Part shown: positions 52,316 through 61,237 of the stretch, piece by piece
Layout: each line of letters begins with the position of its first letter
Position numbering within the stretch: the first letter of the stretch is position 1
Assembly (NCBI GenBank): GCA_004297725.1
Contig: SCUS01000081.1
Location: forward strand, 62,001-126,000
From: Myxococcaceae bacterium
Lineage (GTDB): Bacteria; Myxococcota_A; Polyangia; Polyangiales; Ga0077539
Direction of reading: 5' to 3'
DNA length: 64,000 bases
The notes under the pieces: model-generated
The model's input: the letters and a program-made list of their open reading frames with translations, nothing else
What the model was told of the DNA's origin: nothing
Database searches by the model: none
Position numbers and translations under genes: made by a program

Positions 52316-54625
52316 GTGACGCTAGGGCTCCCGCAACGCTATCGGCTGCTCGGACGCATCGGCGCCGGTGGGATGGCGGAGGTGTTCCGCGCCGAGCTCG
52401 TGAGCGCCGAGGGGATCACCCGAGAGCTGGTGATCAAGCGCATCCACCCCCGGCTCGCGCTCGACGCCGAGGCGGTACGCCGCTTCGTCGACGAGGCCCG
52501 CGTGGCCGCGAAGCTGCGTCACCCCAACGTGGTGCAGGTCTACGAGTTCGGCCGAGCCGGTGAGCACTACTTCCTCGCCATGGAGCTCGTGGAGGGCTGC
52601 GACCTCGCCACGCTGCTGCGCCGCGCGGAGGGCGGACGCCTCGCGCCCGGGGTCGCCCTCGCGGTCATCGACGCCCTCCTCGACGCGCTCGGCTACGTCC
52701 ACGCGCTGCGGGCTGCGGACGGAGCGCCCATGGGCCTCGTGCACCGTGACGTCTCCCCGCACAATGTCCTGCTGGGCCGCGCGGGCGAGATCAAGCTGGC
52801 GGACTTCGGCATCGCCCACGCCTCCGCCGCCCGGTCCCCCGACGCGGAGGGGCTCGGGGCCGTCGAGGGCAAGCTCGCGTTCATGGCGCCCGAGCAGGCC
52901 CGCGGCGAGCCCGTCGACGCCAGGGCCGACCTCTTCTCCGCCGCCGCGATCCTCCACGAGATGCTGACGGGAGCCCGGGTCTACGGCGCAGCTACGGGCG
53001 ACGAGCTCCGCGAGCGGGCGACGCAGGGGGCGCTCGAGCTCGCCCCGATCGACCCGGAGATCGCTCCCCTCGGCGGTGTCCTGCGCCGGGCGCTCTCGCC
53101 CCTCCCGGACGACCGCTTCGACTCCGCCGGAGCCCTCCAGGAGGCGCTGTGGCTCGCCGCCGACGGCCTCGGCTTACGCTCCGATGTAAACGCCCTCCGC
53201 GCGCTGGTGGCCCGCGGCGCCGAGCCCGGGTCTTCCGCGCTCGCTCCGACGGACCGCACGCTCACCGACGCCGTCGAGCCGCCGGGCGCCCGGGCGCCCT
53301 CGACCCCGCCTCCGGCCCGCCGCCCCCGCCGGGTGCTCTTCGAGCGCGTCGCCATCGCGCTCGGCGTGCTCACGGTGAGCGTCCTCGCCGAGCGCCGCAC
53401 CCGGCCCGTCGTCCGCCCGCAGCACGCGCCCCGCTCCACGGTGGCGACGGGCCATCCGCTGCGGGTCGGGATGCCGCCGGGGGTCGGCGCGGCGTGGTGG
53501 CAGCCGTCGCTGCGCCGACGCCTCGCGGAGGGCGTCGAGGTGCGGGTCGAGCGGGTCGACGTCGAGGGGCCCATCGCAGCCGCGAGGGCGCTGCGGGCGG
53601 GGGAGCTCGACCTCGCCCTGGTCGCCTCGGAGAACCTCCGCGCCATGGTGACCGCGGACGCCGTCCGTCGGCTCGACACGGTCCTTCCGGAGATCGACGG
53701 CGCCGGATACCTCGCCACCCGCACCGCCCTGCGCGCCGAGACGCTGCGCTGGGGAGCCAGCGTCGGGGCCGAGGGGGAGGGCACCTACGCGCTCCCGGTG
53801 GCGGCCGACCTCGTGGCCTTCGGGGTGAGCGACGCCGCGATGCAGGAGGCCGGCGAGTGCGTCGCGGCGCAGCGCCCCGCGCTCGATGCCTGGCTGAGAG
53901 GCCACAGCCGGCTGCGCCTGCCATCCGGCGCGAGCCTGCGCCGCGAGCTCGACGGATGGACCTCCTGGGACCTCGTCCTCGCGTCATGGTGCTGGTCGCG
54001 CCGGGGGAGACACGTCGCGACGGTGGACCCGGTCGACGGCGCCGGCGTCGCGGCGGCGGTGGCGCGCTGGGGCTCGCTCGGAGCCCAGACCGACGGAGCG
54101 GTCCCCACGGCGGAGTCGATGACCGCCGCGGGCGCGGCGATCGCGGTGCTGCGGGCGATGGGGGCCGTCGTCCCCTCGGTCGACGCGGCGGACCCCTCGG
54201 TCGTCGCTCGATGGGCGCCGCTCTCATGGTGGCTCCGCCGGGGGGTCGCAGGCTGGACCCTCTCCCTGCCTCCCCGCGGCGACCGGCTCACGCTCGACGC
54301 CATGGGAGATCCGGCGGGGGAGGGGCAGCGCGCCGCCGTGGGTCGAACCTGGGGCTGGTGCCTGGGCCGGGGCTCGTCGCGCACGGCGAGGGCGGCCCGG
54401 CTGTTGATGCTGCTGACCCGCGAGTCCTCCAGCGAGCCGCTGGTGCGCGAGCTCGGCGGCGCCGACGCGACCGCGCGCGTCACGGTGCTGCCCGGCCCGA
54501 TGGGGAGCTTCACCCGGACCTCCCTCGATCGGTCCCCGTTCGTACGGCTGGAGGGCCCGGCCTCGCTCGAGGACGCCGAGAGCCTTCCTCTCCGAACCCG
54601 CGCGTTGCTCCTCGGCGAGCGCTGA
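52316..54625 (+). CDS. Ser/Thr protein kinase fused to a solute-binding-protein-like domain
   Basis: The 769-residue protein starts at a GTG. Its N-terminal kinase has the Gly loop [12 protein letters not shown], Lys41 (VIKRIHP), HRD with Asp145 ([12 protein letters not shown]), DFG with Asp163 and the APE motif (MAPEQARG), so it is catalytically complete. After a Pro-rich linker a helix lies at about 341-360 ([14 protein letters not shown]). The remaining 400 residues resemble periplasmic binding proteins: [34 protein letters not shown], then [18 protein letters not shown], as in sugar-type binding proteins ('YALPY...'). It is probably a sensor kinase with ligand binding outside the membrane. 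No transporter is adjacent. Confidence 0.87.
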   Translation: MTLGLPQRYRLLGRIGAGGMAEVFRAELVSAEGITRELVIKRIHPRLALDAEAVRRFVDEARVAAKLRHPNVVQVYEFGRAGEHYFLAMELVEGCDLATLLRRAEGGRLAPGVALAVIDALLDALGYVHALRAADGAPMGLVHRDVSPHNVLLGRAGEIKLADFGIAHASAARSPDAEGLGAVEGKLAFMAPEQARGEPVDARADLFSAAAILHEMLTGARVYGAATGDELRERATQGALELAPIDPEIAPLGGVLRRALSPLPDDRFDSAGALQEALWLAADGLGLRSDVNALRALVARGAEPGSSALAPTDRTLTDAVEPPGARAPSTPPPARRPRRVLFERVAIALGVLTVSVLAERRTRPVVRPQHAPRSTVATGHPLRVGMPPGVGAAWWQPSLRRRLAEGVEVRVERVDVEGPIAAARALRAGELDLALVASENLRAMVTADAVRRLDTVLPEIDGAGYLATRTALRAETLRWGASVGAEGEGTYALPVAADLVAFGVSDAAMQEAGECVAAQRPALDAWLRGHSRLRLPSGASLRRELDGWTSWDLVLASWCWSRRGRHVATVDPVDGAGVAAAVARWGSLGAQTDGAVPTAESMTAAGAAIAVLRAMGAVVPSVDAADPSVVARWAPLSWWLRRGVAGWTLSLPPRGDRLTLDAMGDPAGEGQRAAVGRTWGWCLGRGSSRTARAARLLMLLTRESSSEPLVRELGGADATARVTVLPGPMGSFTRTSLDRSPFVRLEGPASLEDAESLPLRTRALLLGER

Positions 54626-54691
54626 GCCTGCGGTACTCCGGAGGGCGCAGCGTCATTGTCGATCGGCTTCGTCGCGTGCTATCCGAAGGCC

Positions 54692-54874
54692 ATGACCCAG
54701 TGGCTTGGATATCTCGGCGCGGTCGGACTGATCATGGTGGGCGCGGGCCTCAACGCCCCCGCCGAGCCGGCTGAACCCGCTCCCGAACCCGTCGTCGTCG
54801 CCGCCCCCGTCGCCCCGCCCACCCCTGCGATGGACCCGTCGGCCGCTCAGAACAACGCCCCATCGGGTGGTTGA
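54692..54874 (+). CDS. small Ala/Pro-rich membrane protein
   Basis: The 60-residue protein has one hydrophobic stretch (WLGYLGAVGLIMVGAGL, about 4-20) and a low-complexity Ala/Pro/Glu tail ending in a Gly pair. The start is ATG 54692 with AAGG six bases upstream; an earlier start at 54656 is less likely. Its size, composition and lack of homology make the gene call moderate. It is convergent with the J-like/TPR gene, with a hairpin in the gap. Confidence 0.5.
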   Translation: MTQWLGYLGAVGLIMVGAGLNAPAEPAEPAPEPVVVAAPVAPPTPAMDPSAAQNNAPSGG

Positions 54875-54884
54875 GCGCACTGAC

Positions 54885-54903
54885 GGGCTCCGGTCTGGAG
54901 CCC
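54885..54903. terminator. hairpin between convergent genes
   Basis: GGGCTCC and GGAGCCC form a perfect 7-bp stem around GGTCT, in the 42-bp gap between the small membrane gene and the J-like/TPR gene. No T-run follows on either side. It could serve both transcripts. Confidence 0.45.
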
Positions 54904-54916
54904 ACCGTAGGATTCG

Positions 54917-55918
54917 CTAGCGACGGCTGAGCGCGGTCAACACCGCCTTCGCAGCCTCGCAGCCCGAATCGACCGCCAGCGCGCGTCGTGCGACGTCGTC
55001 TGCTGCCTGGAGATCGCCCATCCTGTGATGGCACTCGGCGAGCCGCGCGAGCAGCACGGCGTCCCGTGGCCTTGCGCGCGTCGCGCGGAGCCAGTTGGCC
55101 GTCGCCTCGTGCCAGCGCCCGGCCTCCTCGTCGCGCCTTGCCTGGATGGACGCCAGCGCAGCGCGCGTGTCCGCCAGCGCCTGCCCCGCGTTCTCGAGCG
55201 CCGACACCCGGGCCGCCTGCGGGTCGAGGATCTGCGCGATGCAGAACTGCACCGACACCGCGATGCGCTCGACCTCGACGAGCAGGGAGTCGAGGTCGCG
55301 CCGTTCGGCGTTCGGGGGGGCGAGCATCGGCGTCGGCGCCACGCTGCCGAGCCTCGCGCCCCCGCTTGGAGGCGGAGGGATCATCGAAGGGCGATTGTTC
55401 GACGAACGAGGTCCTGGCGCGGAGGAGCCTCCCGTCCCGGCGGCGTCCTTCCGCAGCGGGGCGGGGACCACCAGCGGGGAGTCGCCCGCCGGGGGCCGTG
55501 CGACGGGGTCCGGGGCCTGCGATCCAGGGTCCATCCTCGGCGGTGCTCCAGAGGGCCGCCTCGGAATGGGCGTCACGGCCGGTCGAACCGGCGACGGCGT
55601 CTCCTCCCGCCGGCCCTCTCCGCGTCGAAGCTGCTGGTCGTAGAGAAAGCGGCGCACCGGGTCGCCCAGCACCTCGACCGCCTGATCGAGGGCGCGCAGC
55701 ACCAGCTCGATGCGCCGCGAATACTCCTCCGTCGGGACCCCGACGAAGCGCGTCACGTCCAGGCGCTTGCGCAGGTCGCGCACCGCCTGCGTGATCGCCT
55801 CCCAGGACGAGTCGGGCGACACCGCCAGCACCTCATAGTGCGTGCGCCCGCTCAGCCGCTCGTACACCCGGTCAATCGCCACGCGGTCCTCCGTGGACAG
55901 CGCGTTCAGTTCAGCCAT
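54917..55918 (-). CDS. J-domain-like protein without HPD motif, with TPR-like C-terminus
   Basis: The 333-residue protein begins with a helical domain that matches the J-domain outline: THYEVLAVSPDSSWEAITQAVRDL (helices I-II) and LDQAVEVLGDPVRRFLYDQQL (helix III and end). The His-Pro-Asp loop that stimulates DnaK is replaced by LDVTRFVG, so chaperone activation is unlikely. A Pro/Ser-rich disordered linker (about 100-200) leads to a coiled segment and a TPR-like pair (RWHEATANWLRATRARPRDAVLLARLAECHHRMGDLQ). It is probably a scaffold. ATG 55918 is behind GAGGAGGAG. It is divergent from the small paralogue at 56156. Confidence 0.8.
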   Translation of the reverse strand: MAELNALSTEDRVAIDRVYERLSGRTHYEVLAVSPDSSWEAITQAVRDLRKRLDVTRFVGVPTEEYSRRIELVLRALDQAVEVLGDPVRRFLYDQQLRRGEGRREETPSPVRPAVTPIPRRPSGAPPRMDPGSQAPDPVARPPAGDSPLVVPAPLRKDAAGTGGSSAPGPRSSNNRPSMIPPPPSGGARLGSVAPTPMLAPPNAERRDLDSLLVEVERIAVSVQFCIAQILDPQAARVSALENAGQALADTRAALASIQARRDEEAGRWHEATANWLRATRARPRDAVLLARLAECHHRMGDLQAADDVARRALAVDSGCEAAKAVLTALSRR

Positions 55919-56031
55919 CGCTCGCACTCCTCCTCGGACAAGGACCCGTCCGATGCCCCCAGGACAGGGCTCTTCGTTCACAAAAGACCACGCCGTCAAG
56001 ACGTGACACCTCGTCCCTAGGGGGCGACCGA

Positions 56032-56059
56032 CTGAACATCCGTTGCCAGGAATTATGAA
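56032..56059 (+). promoter_or_regulatory. weak promoter candidate before the small paralogue
   Basis: CTGAAC (56032-56037) and TATGAA (56054-56059) are 16 bp apart in the 237-bp divergent gap between 55918 and 56156. The -35 box matches 3 of 6 and the -10 box 4 of 6. A 6-bp hairpin (GGGAGC, 5-nt loop, GCTCCC; 56097-56113) lies further down the leader. Nothing else was seen in this gap. Confidence 0.3.
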
Positions 56060-56155
56060 TCGACCATCGCCCTCGGGTACATCTGTTCAGCCCGAAGGGA
56101 GCGCTCGGCTCCCGGACGGTGCACGAACGCCATCCCCGCCCCCGAAGGAGACGCC

Positions 56156-56497
56156 ATGACCAACCCGACCCTCGTCCTCCGTGCCGCCGGCTTCTGTTTT
56201 ACCTGGCGCCGTATGTCCGACCGGCACGTGCGCGTCAGCCTCTGGCGCGTCGACCCCGCCAGCGGCCAGCGCTACTGGGTGACCTGCGCGTTCGCGCCCG
56301 ACGACCGCGACGCCATCCGCGCCAGGGCGCTGGCCCTCATGACCTGGGCCCGCTCCATCCCGACCGGCGCCGGCCAGGACGTTCAGGCGCAGGCCGTCGC
56401 GACCTCGCTCGCCATCACCGCCCAGCGCCTCGCTCGCCTGGAGGTTCCCGCGAACTCCGTCCGCCGCACCAACCCGGCGCGTCGGCACGCCGCCTGA
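56156..56497 (+). CDS. small protein of an unnamed family, paralogous to 20997-21356
   Basis: The 113-residue protein of unknown function shares the RAAG, FTW, LWR and RYWVT landmarks and the A-AL-W helix with the protein at 20997. Its start is ATG 56156 behind a clear ribosome-binding site (AAGGAGA). It has more Arg and a basic C-terminus (RRTNPARRHAA) than its paralogue. No signal peptide or membrane helix is visible. It precedes recQ by about 100 bp with a 17-bp dyad between them, so co-transcription is possible but not certain. Confidence 0.8.
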   Translation: MTNPTLVLRAAGFCFTWRRMSDRHVRVSLWRVDPASGQRYWVTCAFAPDDRDAIRARALALMTWARSIPTGAGQDVQAQAVATSLAITAQRLARLEVPANSVRRTNPARRHAA

Positions 56498-56509
56498 GTC
56501 ACGGCGCTC

Positions 56510-56526
56510 TGGACAGGCTATGTCCA
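56510..56526. promoter_or_regulatory. 17-bp dyad upstream of recQ
   Basis: TGGACA-GGCTA-TGTCCA is a perfect 6-bp inverted repeat with a 5-nt centre, between the small paralogue (stop 56497) and recQ (start near 56599). It has the size of a typical operator for a dimeric repressor. It does not match the LexA boxes I know from Escherichia, Bacillus or Myxococcus. A short terminator hairpin is the alternative. Confidence 0.4.
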
Positions 56527-56598
56527 CCCCCCGAAGCCCTTCGCCCGCTGCGCCCCGGCGATGTCGACGGCGTCGATGCTATGGTGCCCGTCATCCCC

Positions 56599-58503
56599 AT
56601 GACCGACGATGATCCCCCGGTCGCGCGCGACCCCCTCCGCGCCGCGCTGCTCGATCGGTTCGGCCTCGATGATTTCCGCCCCTGGCAGCGCGAGGCGATC
56701 GACGCCCTGCTCGATGGCGGCCAGGCCCTGGTGGTCGCCCCCACCGGCGGCGGCAAGAGCCTCACGTACCAGTTCACCGCCACCTGTCTGCCGGGCGTCA
56801 CGCTGGTCATCTCCCCCCTCGTCGCGCTGATGGAGGATCAGGTTCGCGCCCTCGACCAGCGCGGGGTGTCCGCGACCTACCTCGCCTCGACGCTGCAGCC
56901 CGACGTCCGCCGGGCGCGCATCGCGGGCATGCTCTCCGGCCGCTACAAGCTGGTCTACCTGGCTCCCGAGCGCCTGCAGTTCGACGGCTTCGTCGACGCC
57001 TGCGCCCGGGCGAAGATCTCGCTTCTGGCGGTCGACGAGGCCCACTGCATCTCCATGTGGGGGCACGACTTCCGCCCCGACTACCTCCGCATCGGCGACC
57101 TCATCCAGCGGCTGCGACCGCCCCGCATGATGGCCTGCACCGCGACGGCCACGCCCGACGTACGCAACGAGATCCTCGAGCGGCTGCGCTTCGATCGCGA
57201 CCGGGTGAAGGTCGTGCTCCGGGGCTTCGCCCGCCCCAACCTGCACCTCGCGGCGCGCACCGTCGACGGCCCCACGGAGTCCAAGGAGACCGTGCGGCGC
57301 GAGCTGAAGCGGGTGCTCGGCGAGCCCGCCCGGCCGAAGGGCGGGGCCATCGTCTACGCGGCCACCCGGAAGAACACCGAGCAGTTCGCCGACGACCTCC
57401 GCCGCGCGGGCTGGAACGCCTCGCCCTACCACGCCGGCCTCGGCGCCGAGGAGCGCTCCAGCCTCTCGGAGCGCTTCAGCGACCGCAAGATCGACGTCGT
57501 GGTCGCCACCAACGCCTTCGGCATGGGCATCGACCGGGCGGACATCCGCACGGTGCTCCACCTCCAGCCCCCGTCGAGCATCGAGTCGTACTACCAGGAG
57601 GTCGGCCGCGCGGGCCGCGACGGCGCCGAGGCGCATGGCCTGCTGCTCTGCTCCGGCGTGGACATCGCCCTCCGCCGTCGGCTCACCCAGATGGGCACCG
57701 ACGGCCAGGCCCCGGAGCCCGCGCAGGCGGCCCGCGCGTGGAGCCTCTTCTGCGAGCTGCTCCGCTACCTCGACGCCGGCACCTGCCGCCACGACTTCAT
57801 GCTCCGGTACTTCGGCGACGAGCGGGAGATCCTCGGCGGCTGCGGGCACTGTGACGTCTGCGCCAACATCGACCAGCGCGACGACGATGCGCCGCAGTCG
57901 CAGGTCGACACCGTCGTGCGCATGGGGCTCTCGGCCGTGGCGCGCGCCCGGCAGCGCGGCGGGTTGCAGGCGATCGCGGAGATGCTGCGCGGGGCCTCGT
58001 CGCAGCGCACCCAGCGCTTCGGCTTCGACCAGCTCTCCACCTTCGGGCTGATGCGCGAGCGCTCCCAGCCCTGGGTGCTCAGCCTGCTTCGCGGCTTCCT
58101 CGCCGCGGGCTGGATCGACCTGAGCCCCACCGAGCACCCGGTGCCCTTCGTGACCGCGAGCGGAGCGGCGGTGATGCGCGGCACCGAGCCGGTGCGCTTC
58201 CGACTGCCCCCCGATCGGGAGCGACCGCGCGCAGCCTCCGCCCGACGCCCGGCGCCCGACGCCGCGCCCGCCAGCTACGACCCCGCGCTCTATGAGCGGC
58301 TCCGCGCATGGCGCGCCGAGGAGGCGAAGCGTCGGGGCCTGCCCGCCTACGTGGTGGCCTTCGACCGCACGCTGCAGGAGGTCGCCGCGCGACGCCCGGG
58401 CGACCTCAGCTCGCTCTCGCAGGTGCACGGGCTCGGCCCCGCGAGGGTCGAGGCCTATGGGGAGATCCTGCTGAAGATGCTCCGCGCCTCGGCCGCGACC
58501 TGA
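56599..58503 (+). CDS. recQ: ATP-dependent DNA helicase RecQ
   Basis: The 634-residue 3'-5' helicase has Walker A VVAPTGGGKSLTYQ, the DEAH box AVDEAHCISMWGHDFRPDY, motif III ACTATATPDV, and later GMGIDRADIRTVLHLQPPSSIESYYQEVGRAGRDG. The RQC zinc-binding Cys are in GTCRHDF and GGCGHCDVC. A winged-helix region and a C-terminal HRDC domain (LYERLRAWRAEEAKRRGLPAY, LSSLSQVHGLGPARVEAYG) follow. The likely start is ATG 56599; ATG 56581 is an in-frame alternative six codons upstream. Neither has a strong ribosome-binding site. It acts in recombination and repair. Confidence 0.95.
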   Translation: MTDDDPPVARDPLRAALLDRFGLDDFRPWQREAIDALLDGGQALVVAPTGGGKSLTYQFTATCLPGVTLVISPLVALMEDQVRALDQRGVSATYLASTLQPDVRRARIAGMLSGRYKLVYLAPERLQFDGFVDACARAKISLLAVDEAHCISMWGHDFRPDYLRIGDLIQRLRPPRMMACTATATPDVRNEILERLRFDRDRVKVVLRGFARPNLHLAARTVDGPTESKETVRRELKRVLGEPARPKGGAIVYAATRKNTEQFADDLRRAGWNASPYHAGLGAEERSSLSERFSDRKIDVVVATNAFGMGIDRADIRTVLHLQPPSSIESYYQEVGRAGRDGAEAHGLLLCSGVDIALRRRLTQMGTDGQAPEPAQAARAWSLFCELLRYLDAGTCRHDFMLRYFGDEREILGGCGHCDVCANIDQRDDDAPQSQVDTVVRMGLSAVARARQRGGLQAIAEMLRGASSQRTQRFGFDQLSTFGLMRERSQPWVLSLLRGFLAAGWIDLSPTEHPVPFVTASGAAVMRGTEPVRFRLPPDRERPRAASARRPAPDAAPASYDPALYERLRAWRAEEAKRRGLPAYVVAFDRTLQEVAARRPGDLSSLSQVHGLGPARVEAYGEILLKMLRASAAT

Positions 58504-58564
58504 GAGACTCACCGGACTTCGCGACCGCAGGCGTGCGAGTCGCTTGCAACTCCGTCGCGTGCCG

Positions 58565-61237
58565 ATGCATCTACCCGGCGTCGTGTTGAACCGCCGGATT
58601 CGCGCTCGCGCCCTCGCCGTCACCCTCTCCGTTGGCGCGCCCGCAGCGGCGCAGATCGGTGCGACCACGCAGGCCGACCCGACCCCGGCCACGCCCGCCG
58701 CCACGGCGGCTCCCCGGCTCACGCAGTTCGTCCAGGCCGACTACCCCGCCGAGGCGCTCGCCCAGGGACTCGAAGGTTCGGTGCTCCTCGAGCTCACCGT
58801 CGACCCGACCGGTCACGTGTCGCAGGTCACGGTGGTGCAGCCGCTGGGGCACGGCTTCGACGAGGCCGCGACCGCCGCCGCGCGGACCTTCGTGTTCGAG
58901 CCCGCGCGACGGGACGGCGTCGTGGTCGCCTCGATTCTCCGCTACCGCTACCGCTTCAGCGCGGCCGCCGCCCGCGCGGCGCAGCAGCCCCAGGTCCACG
59001 CCCTGCTGCGCGTGACGGTGCGAGGCCGCGGCGACCAGCCCCTGGCGGGCGCGGCGGTCCGCCTCACGCTCCCTGACGGCACCACCCGCGAGGCCACCAG
59101 CGACGAGCGGGGAGCGCTTCGCGTCGAGCTCGACTCGGTGGGCAGCGTTCGCATCGCGCTGAGCGCCGACGGGCACGAGCCGATGGAGGTGACCGAGACC
59201 GTCGCCGACCGAGAGGACCTCGGGCTCACCTATCGCCTGAGCCCGGTGCGAGCGGCCGCGACCCCGACGCCCGCGACGCCGGGCGAGCCCTCGACCGCGG
59301 AGCCGGAAGACGAGGCCACGGTGCGCGCTCGACGCCCCCCGAGGGAGGTCACGCGCCAGTCGCTGGAGTTCCGGGAGATTCTCCGCATGCCCGGCACCGG
59401 CGGCGACGCGCTTCGCGCCGTGCAGAACTTCCCCGGCGTCGCTCGCGCCATCAACGGCCTGCTCATCGTCCGCGGCTCGACCCCGCAGGACACGCAGATC
59501 TTCGCCGACGGCACCTCGATCCCGCTCATCTATCACTTCGGCGGCCTCTCCTCGGTCATCAGCACCGAGCTCCTCGACCGCATCGACTTCTATCCAGGCA
59601 ACTACAGCGCCCGGTACGGGCGGGCCCAGGGAGGCATCGTCGACGTCGGGCTGCGCAGCCCGCGCCGCCAGGGCTACCGCTTCGTCGCCAACATCAACCT
59701 CATCGACGCCAGCCTCTTCGTCGAAGGGGCCATCACCCGCAACCTGAGCTTCGCGGTGTCGTTTCGCCGCAGCTACGTCGACGCCATCCTCGGCGCGGTG
59801 CTCAGCGGCATCGACGCGGTGTCCTTCACCTCGCTGCCCGTCTATTGGGACTATCAGGGTCTTCTCGAGTATCGCCCCAGCCCGCGCGACCGGGTGCGCC
59901 TCGCGCTCCTGGGCTCCGACGACTCGCTCTCGCTGCTGCTCAATCGCCCCTCCGAGACGGCGCCGCGCTTCTCCGGCAGCTTCTCCACGGGCATCGGGTT
60001 CCACGCGGGGCAGGTGCTCTGGGACCACACCTTCTCGCCGACGATCTCCAGCCGCGCGATGGTTTCCGTCAGCCGCAACTCGATCAACATCGGCGGCGGC
60101 GAGGTCTTCGGCCTCGACCTCAACTTCTGGAACCTCACTGGCCGCTACGAGCTCACCGCGCAGGTCAACCGCCGCGTGCGGGCCAACCTGGGCATCGACA
60201 TCGTCGGCGGCCCGGCGGAGATCCGGTTCAACGGGGTTCGCATGCCGAGCGAGGGGCAGATGCCCAACCTCCAGAACCTCGCGCGGGTCTCCACGCAGAG
60301 TTCCGACTCCCTCTACCGACCGGGCGCCTACGCCGAGCTCGAGATCACGCCCACCCCCCGGCTGAGGCTCATCCCCTCGCTGCGCGCGGACTACACCCGC
60401 GACGCCAATCGGAGCTGGGCCGTGCAGCCGAGGCTCTCCTTCCGGTGGGAGTTCGCGCGCGACTGGTTCCTGAAGGGCGGCGTGGGTGTCTTCAATCAAC
60501 CGCCGCAGCCGCAGCAGAGCTCAGGGGCGGTCAACTCCTTCAACCCGGCGACCACCGTGGGCAACCCCTTCCTCGGGACGCAGCGATCGGTGCACTACGG
60601 CCTCGGGATGGAGCACAACTTCTCCCAGTACCTCTCGCTCTCCGTAGAGGGCTTCTACAAAGACCTCGACCAGCAGATCGTCGCCCAGCCCTCGATTCAG
60701 GGCGTGCCCTATTTCAACAGCGGAATCGGGCGCATCTACGGTGGAGAGATCCTCTTCCGACATCGGCCCTCGGCGCGCTTCTTCGGGTGGCTGGCGTACA
60801 CCATCTCCCGCTCCGAGCGCCGCGACTCTCCGGAGTCGGCGTATCGCATCTTCCAGTTCGACCAGACCCACATCCTCACGCTCATCGGGAGCTATCGCCT
60901 GGGCCGCGGCTGGGAGGTCGGGCTGCGCTTCCGCTTCGTCACCGGCAACCCCACCACCCCCATCATCGGCGCGGTCTACAACGGTGACACCGGGACCTAT
61001 ACGCAGATTCCCGGAGCGCCGTTCTCTTCCCGCAACGCCCCGTTTCACCAGCTCGACCTCCGGGTCGACAAGACATGGACCTTCCGGCGAGGCAGCCTCA
61101 ACCTCTTCCTCGAAGTGCTCAATGTCTACAACAATGCCAACCCCGAAGGCGTGCAGTACAATTATAACTATACGCAGTCGAATACGGTCACTGGCATCCC
61201 CTTCTTTCCCAACCTGGGGGTCCGCTTTGAGTACTGA
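58565..61237 (+). CDS. TonB-dependent receptor with fused N-terminal TonB-like domain
   Basis: The 890-residue protein has a signal peptide (ALAVTLSVGAPAAAQ). Residues about 50-130 are a TonB C-terminal-type domain (YPAEALAQGLEGSVLLELTVDPTG). A carboxypeptidase-regulatory-like domain follows (about 145-225, VTVRGRGDQPLAGAAVRLTL). The plug starts near 275 (EILRMPGTGGDALRAVQNFPG) and the barrel fills the rest, ending in PNLGVRFEY with aromatic terminus. The usual TonB box is not obvious. ATG 58565 is used, with a TTG at 58544 as alternative. Its last 11 bp overlap the lipoprotein gene, its likely partner. The ligand is unknown. Confidence 0.9.
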   Translation: MHLPGVVLNRRIRARALAVTLSVGAPAAAQIGATTQADPTPATPAATAAPRLTQFVQADYPAEALAQGLEGSVLLELTVDPTGHVSQVTVVQPLGHGFDEAATAAARTFVFEPARRDGVVVASILRYRYRFSAAAARAAQQPQVHALLRVTVRGRGDQPLAGAAVRLTLPDGTTREATSDERGALRVELDSVGSVRIALSADGHEPMEVTETVADREDLGLTYRLSPVRAAATPTPATPGEPSTAEPEDEATVRARRPPREVTRQSLEFREILRMPGTGGDALRAVQNFPGVARAINGLLIVRGSTPQDTQIFADGTSIPLIYHFGGLSSVISTELLDRIDFYPGNYSARYGRAQGGIVDVGLRSPRRQGYRFVANINLIDASLFVEGAITRNLSFAVSFRRSYVDAILGAVLSGIDAVSFTSLPVYWDYQGLLEYRPSPRDRVRLALLGSDDSLSLLLNRPSETAPRFSGSFSTGIGFHAGQVLWDHTFSPTISSRAMVSVSRNSINIGGGEVFGLDLNFWNLTGRYELTAQVNRRVRANLGIDIVGGPAEIRFNGVRMPSEGQMPNLQNLARVSTQSSDSLYRPGAYAELEITPTPRLRLIPSLRADYTRDANRSWAVQPRLSFRWEFARDWFLKGGVGVFNQPPQPQQSSGAVNSFNPATTVGNPFLGTQRSVHYGLGMEHNFSQYLSLSVEGFYKDLDQQIVAQPSIQGVPYFNSGIGRIYGGEILFRHRPSARFFGWLAYTISRSERRDSPESAYRIFQFDQTHILTLIGSYRLGRGWEVGLRFRFVTGNPTTPIIGAVYNGDTGTYTQIPGAPFSSRNAPFHQLDLRVDKTWTFRRGSLNLFLEVLNVYNNANPEGVQYNYNYTQSNTVTGIPFFPNLGVRFEY

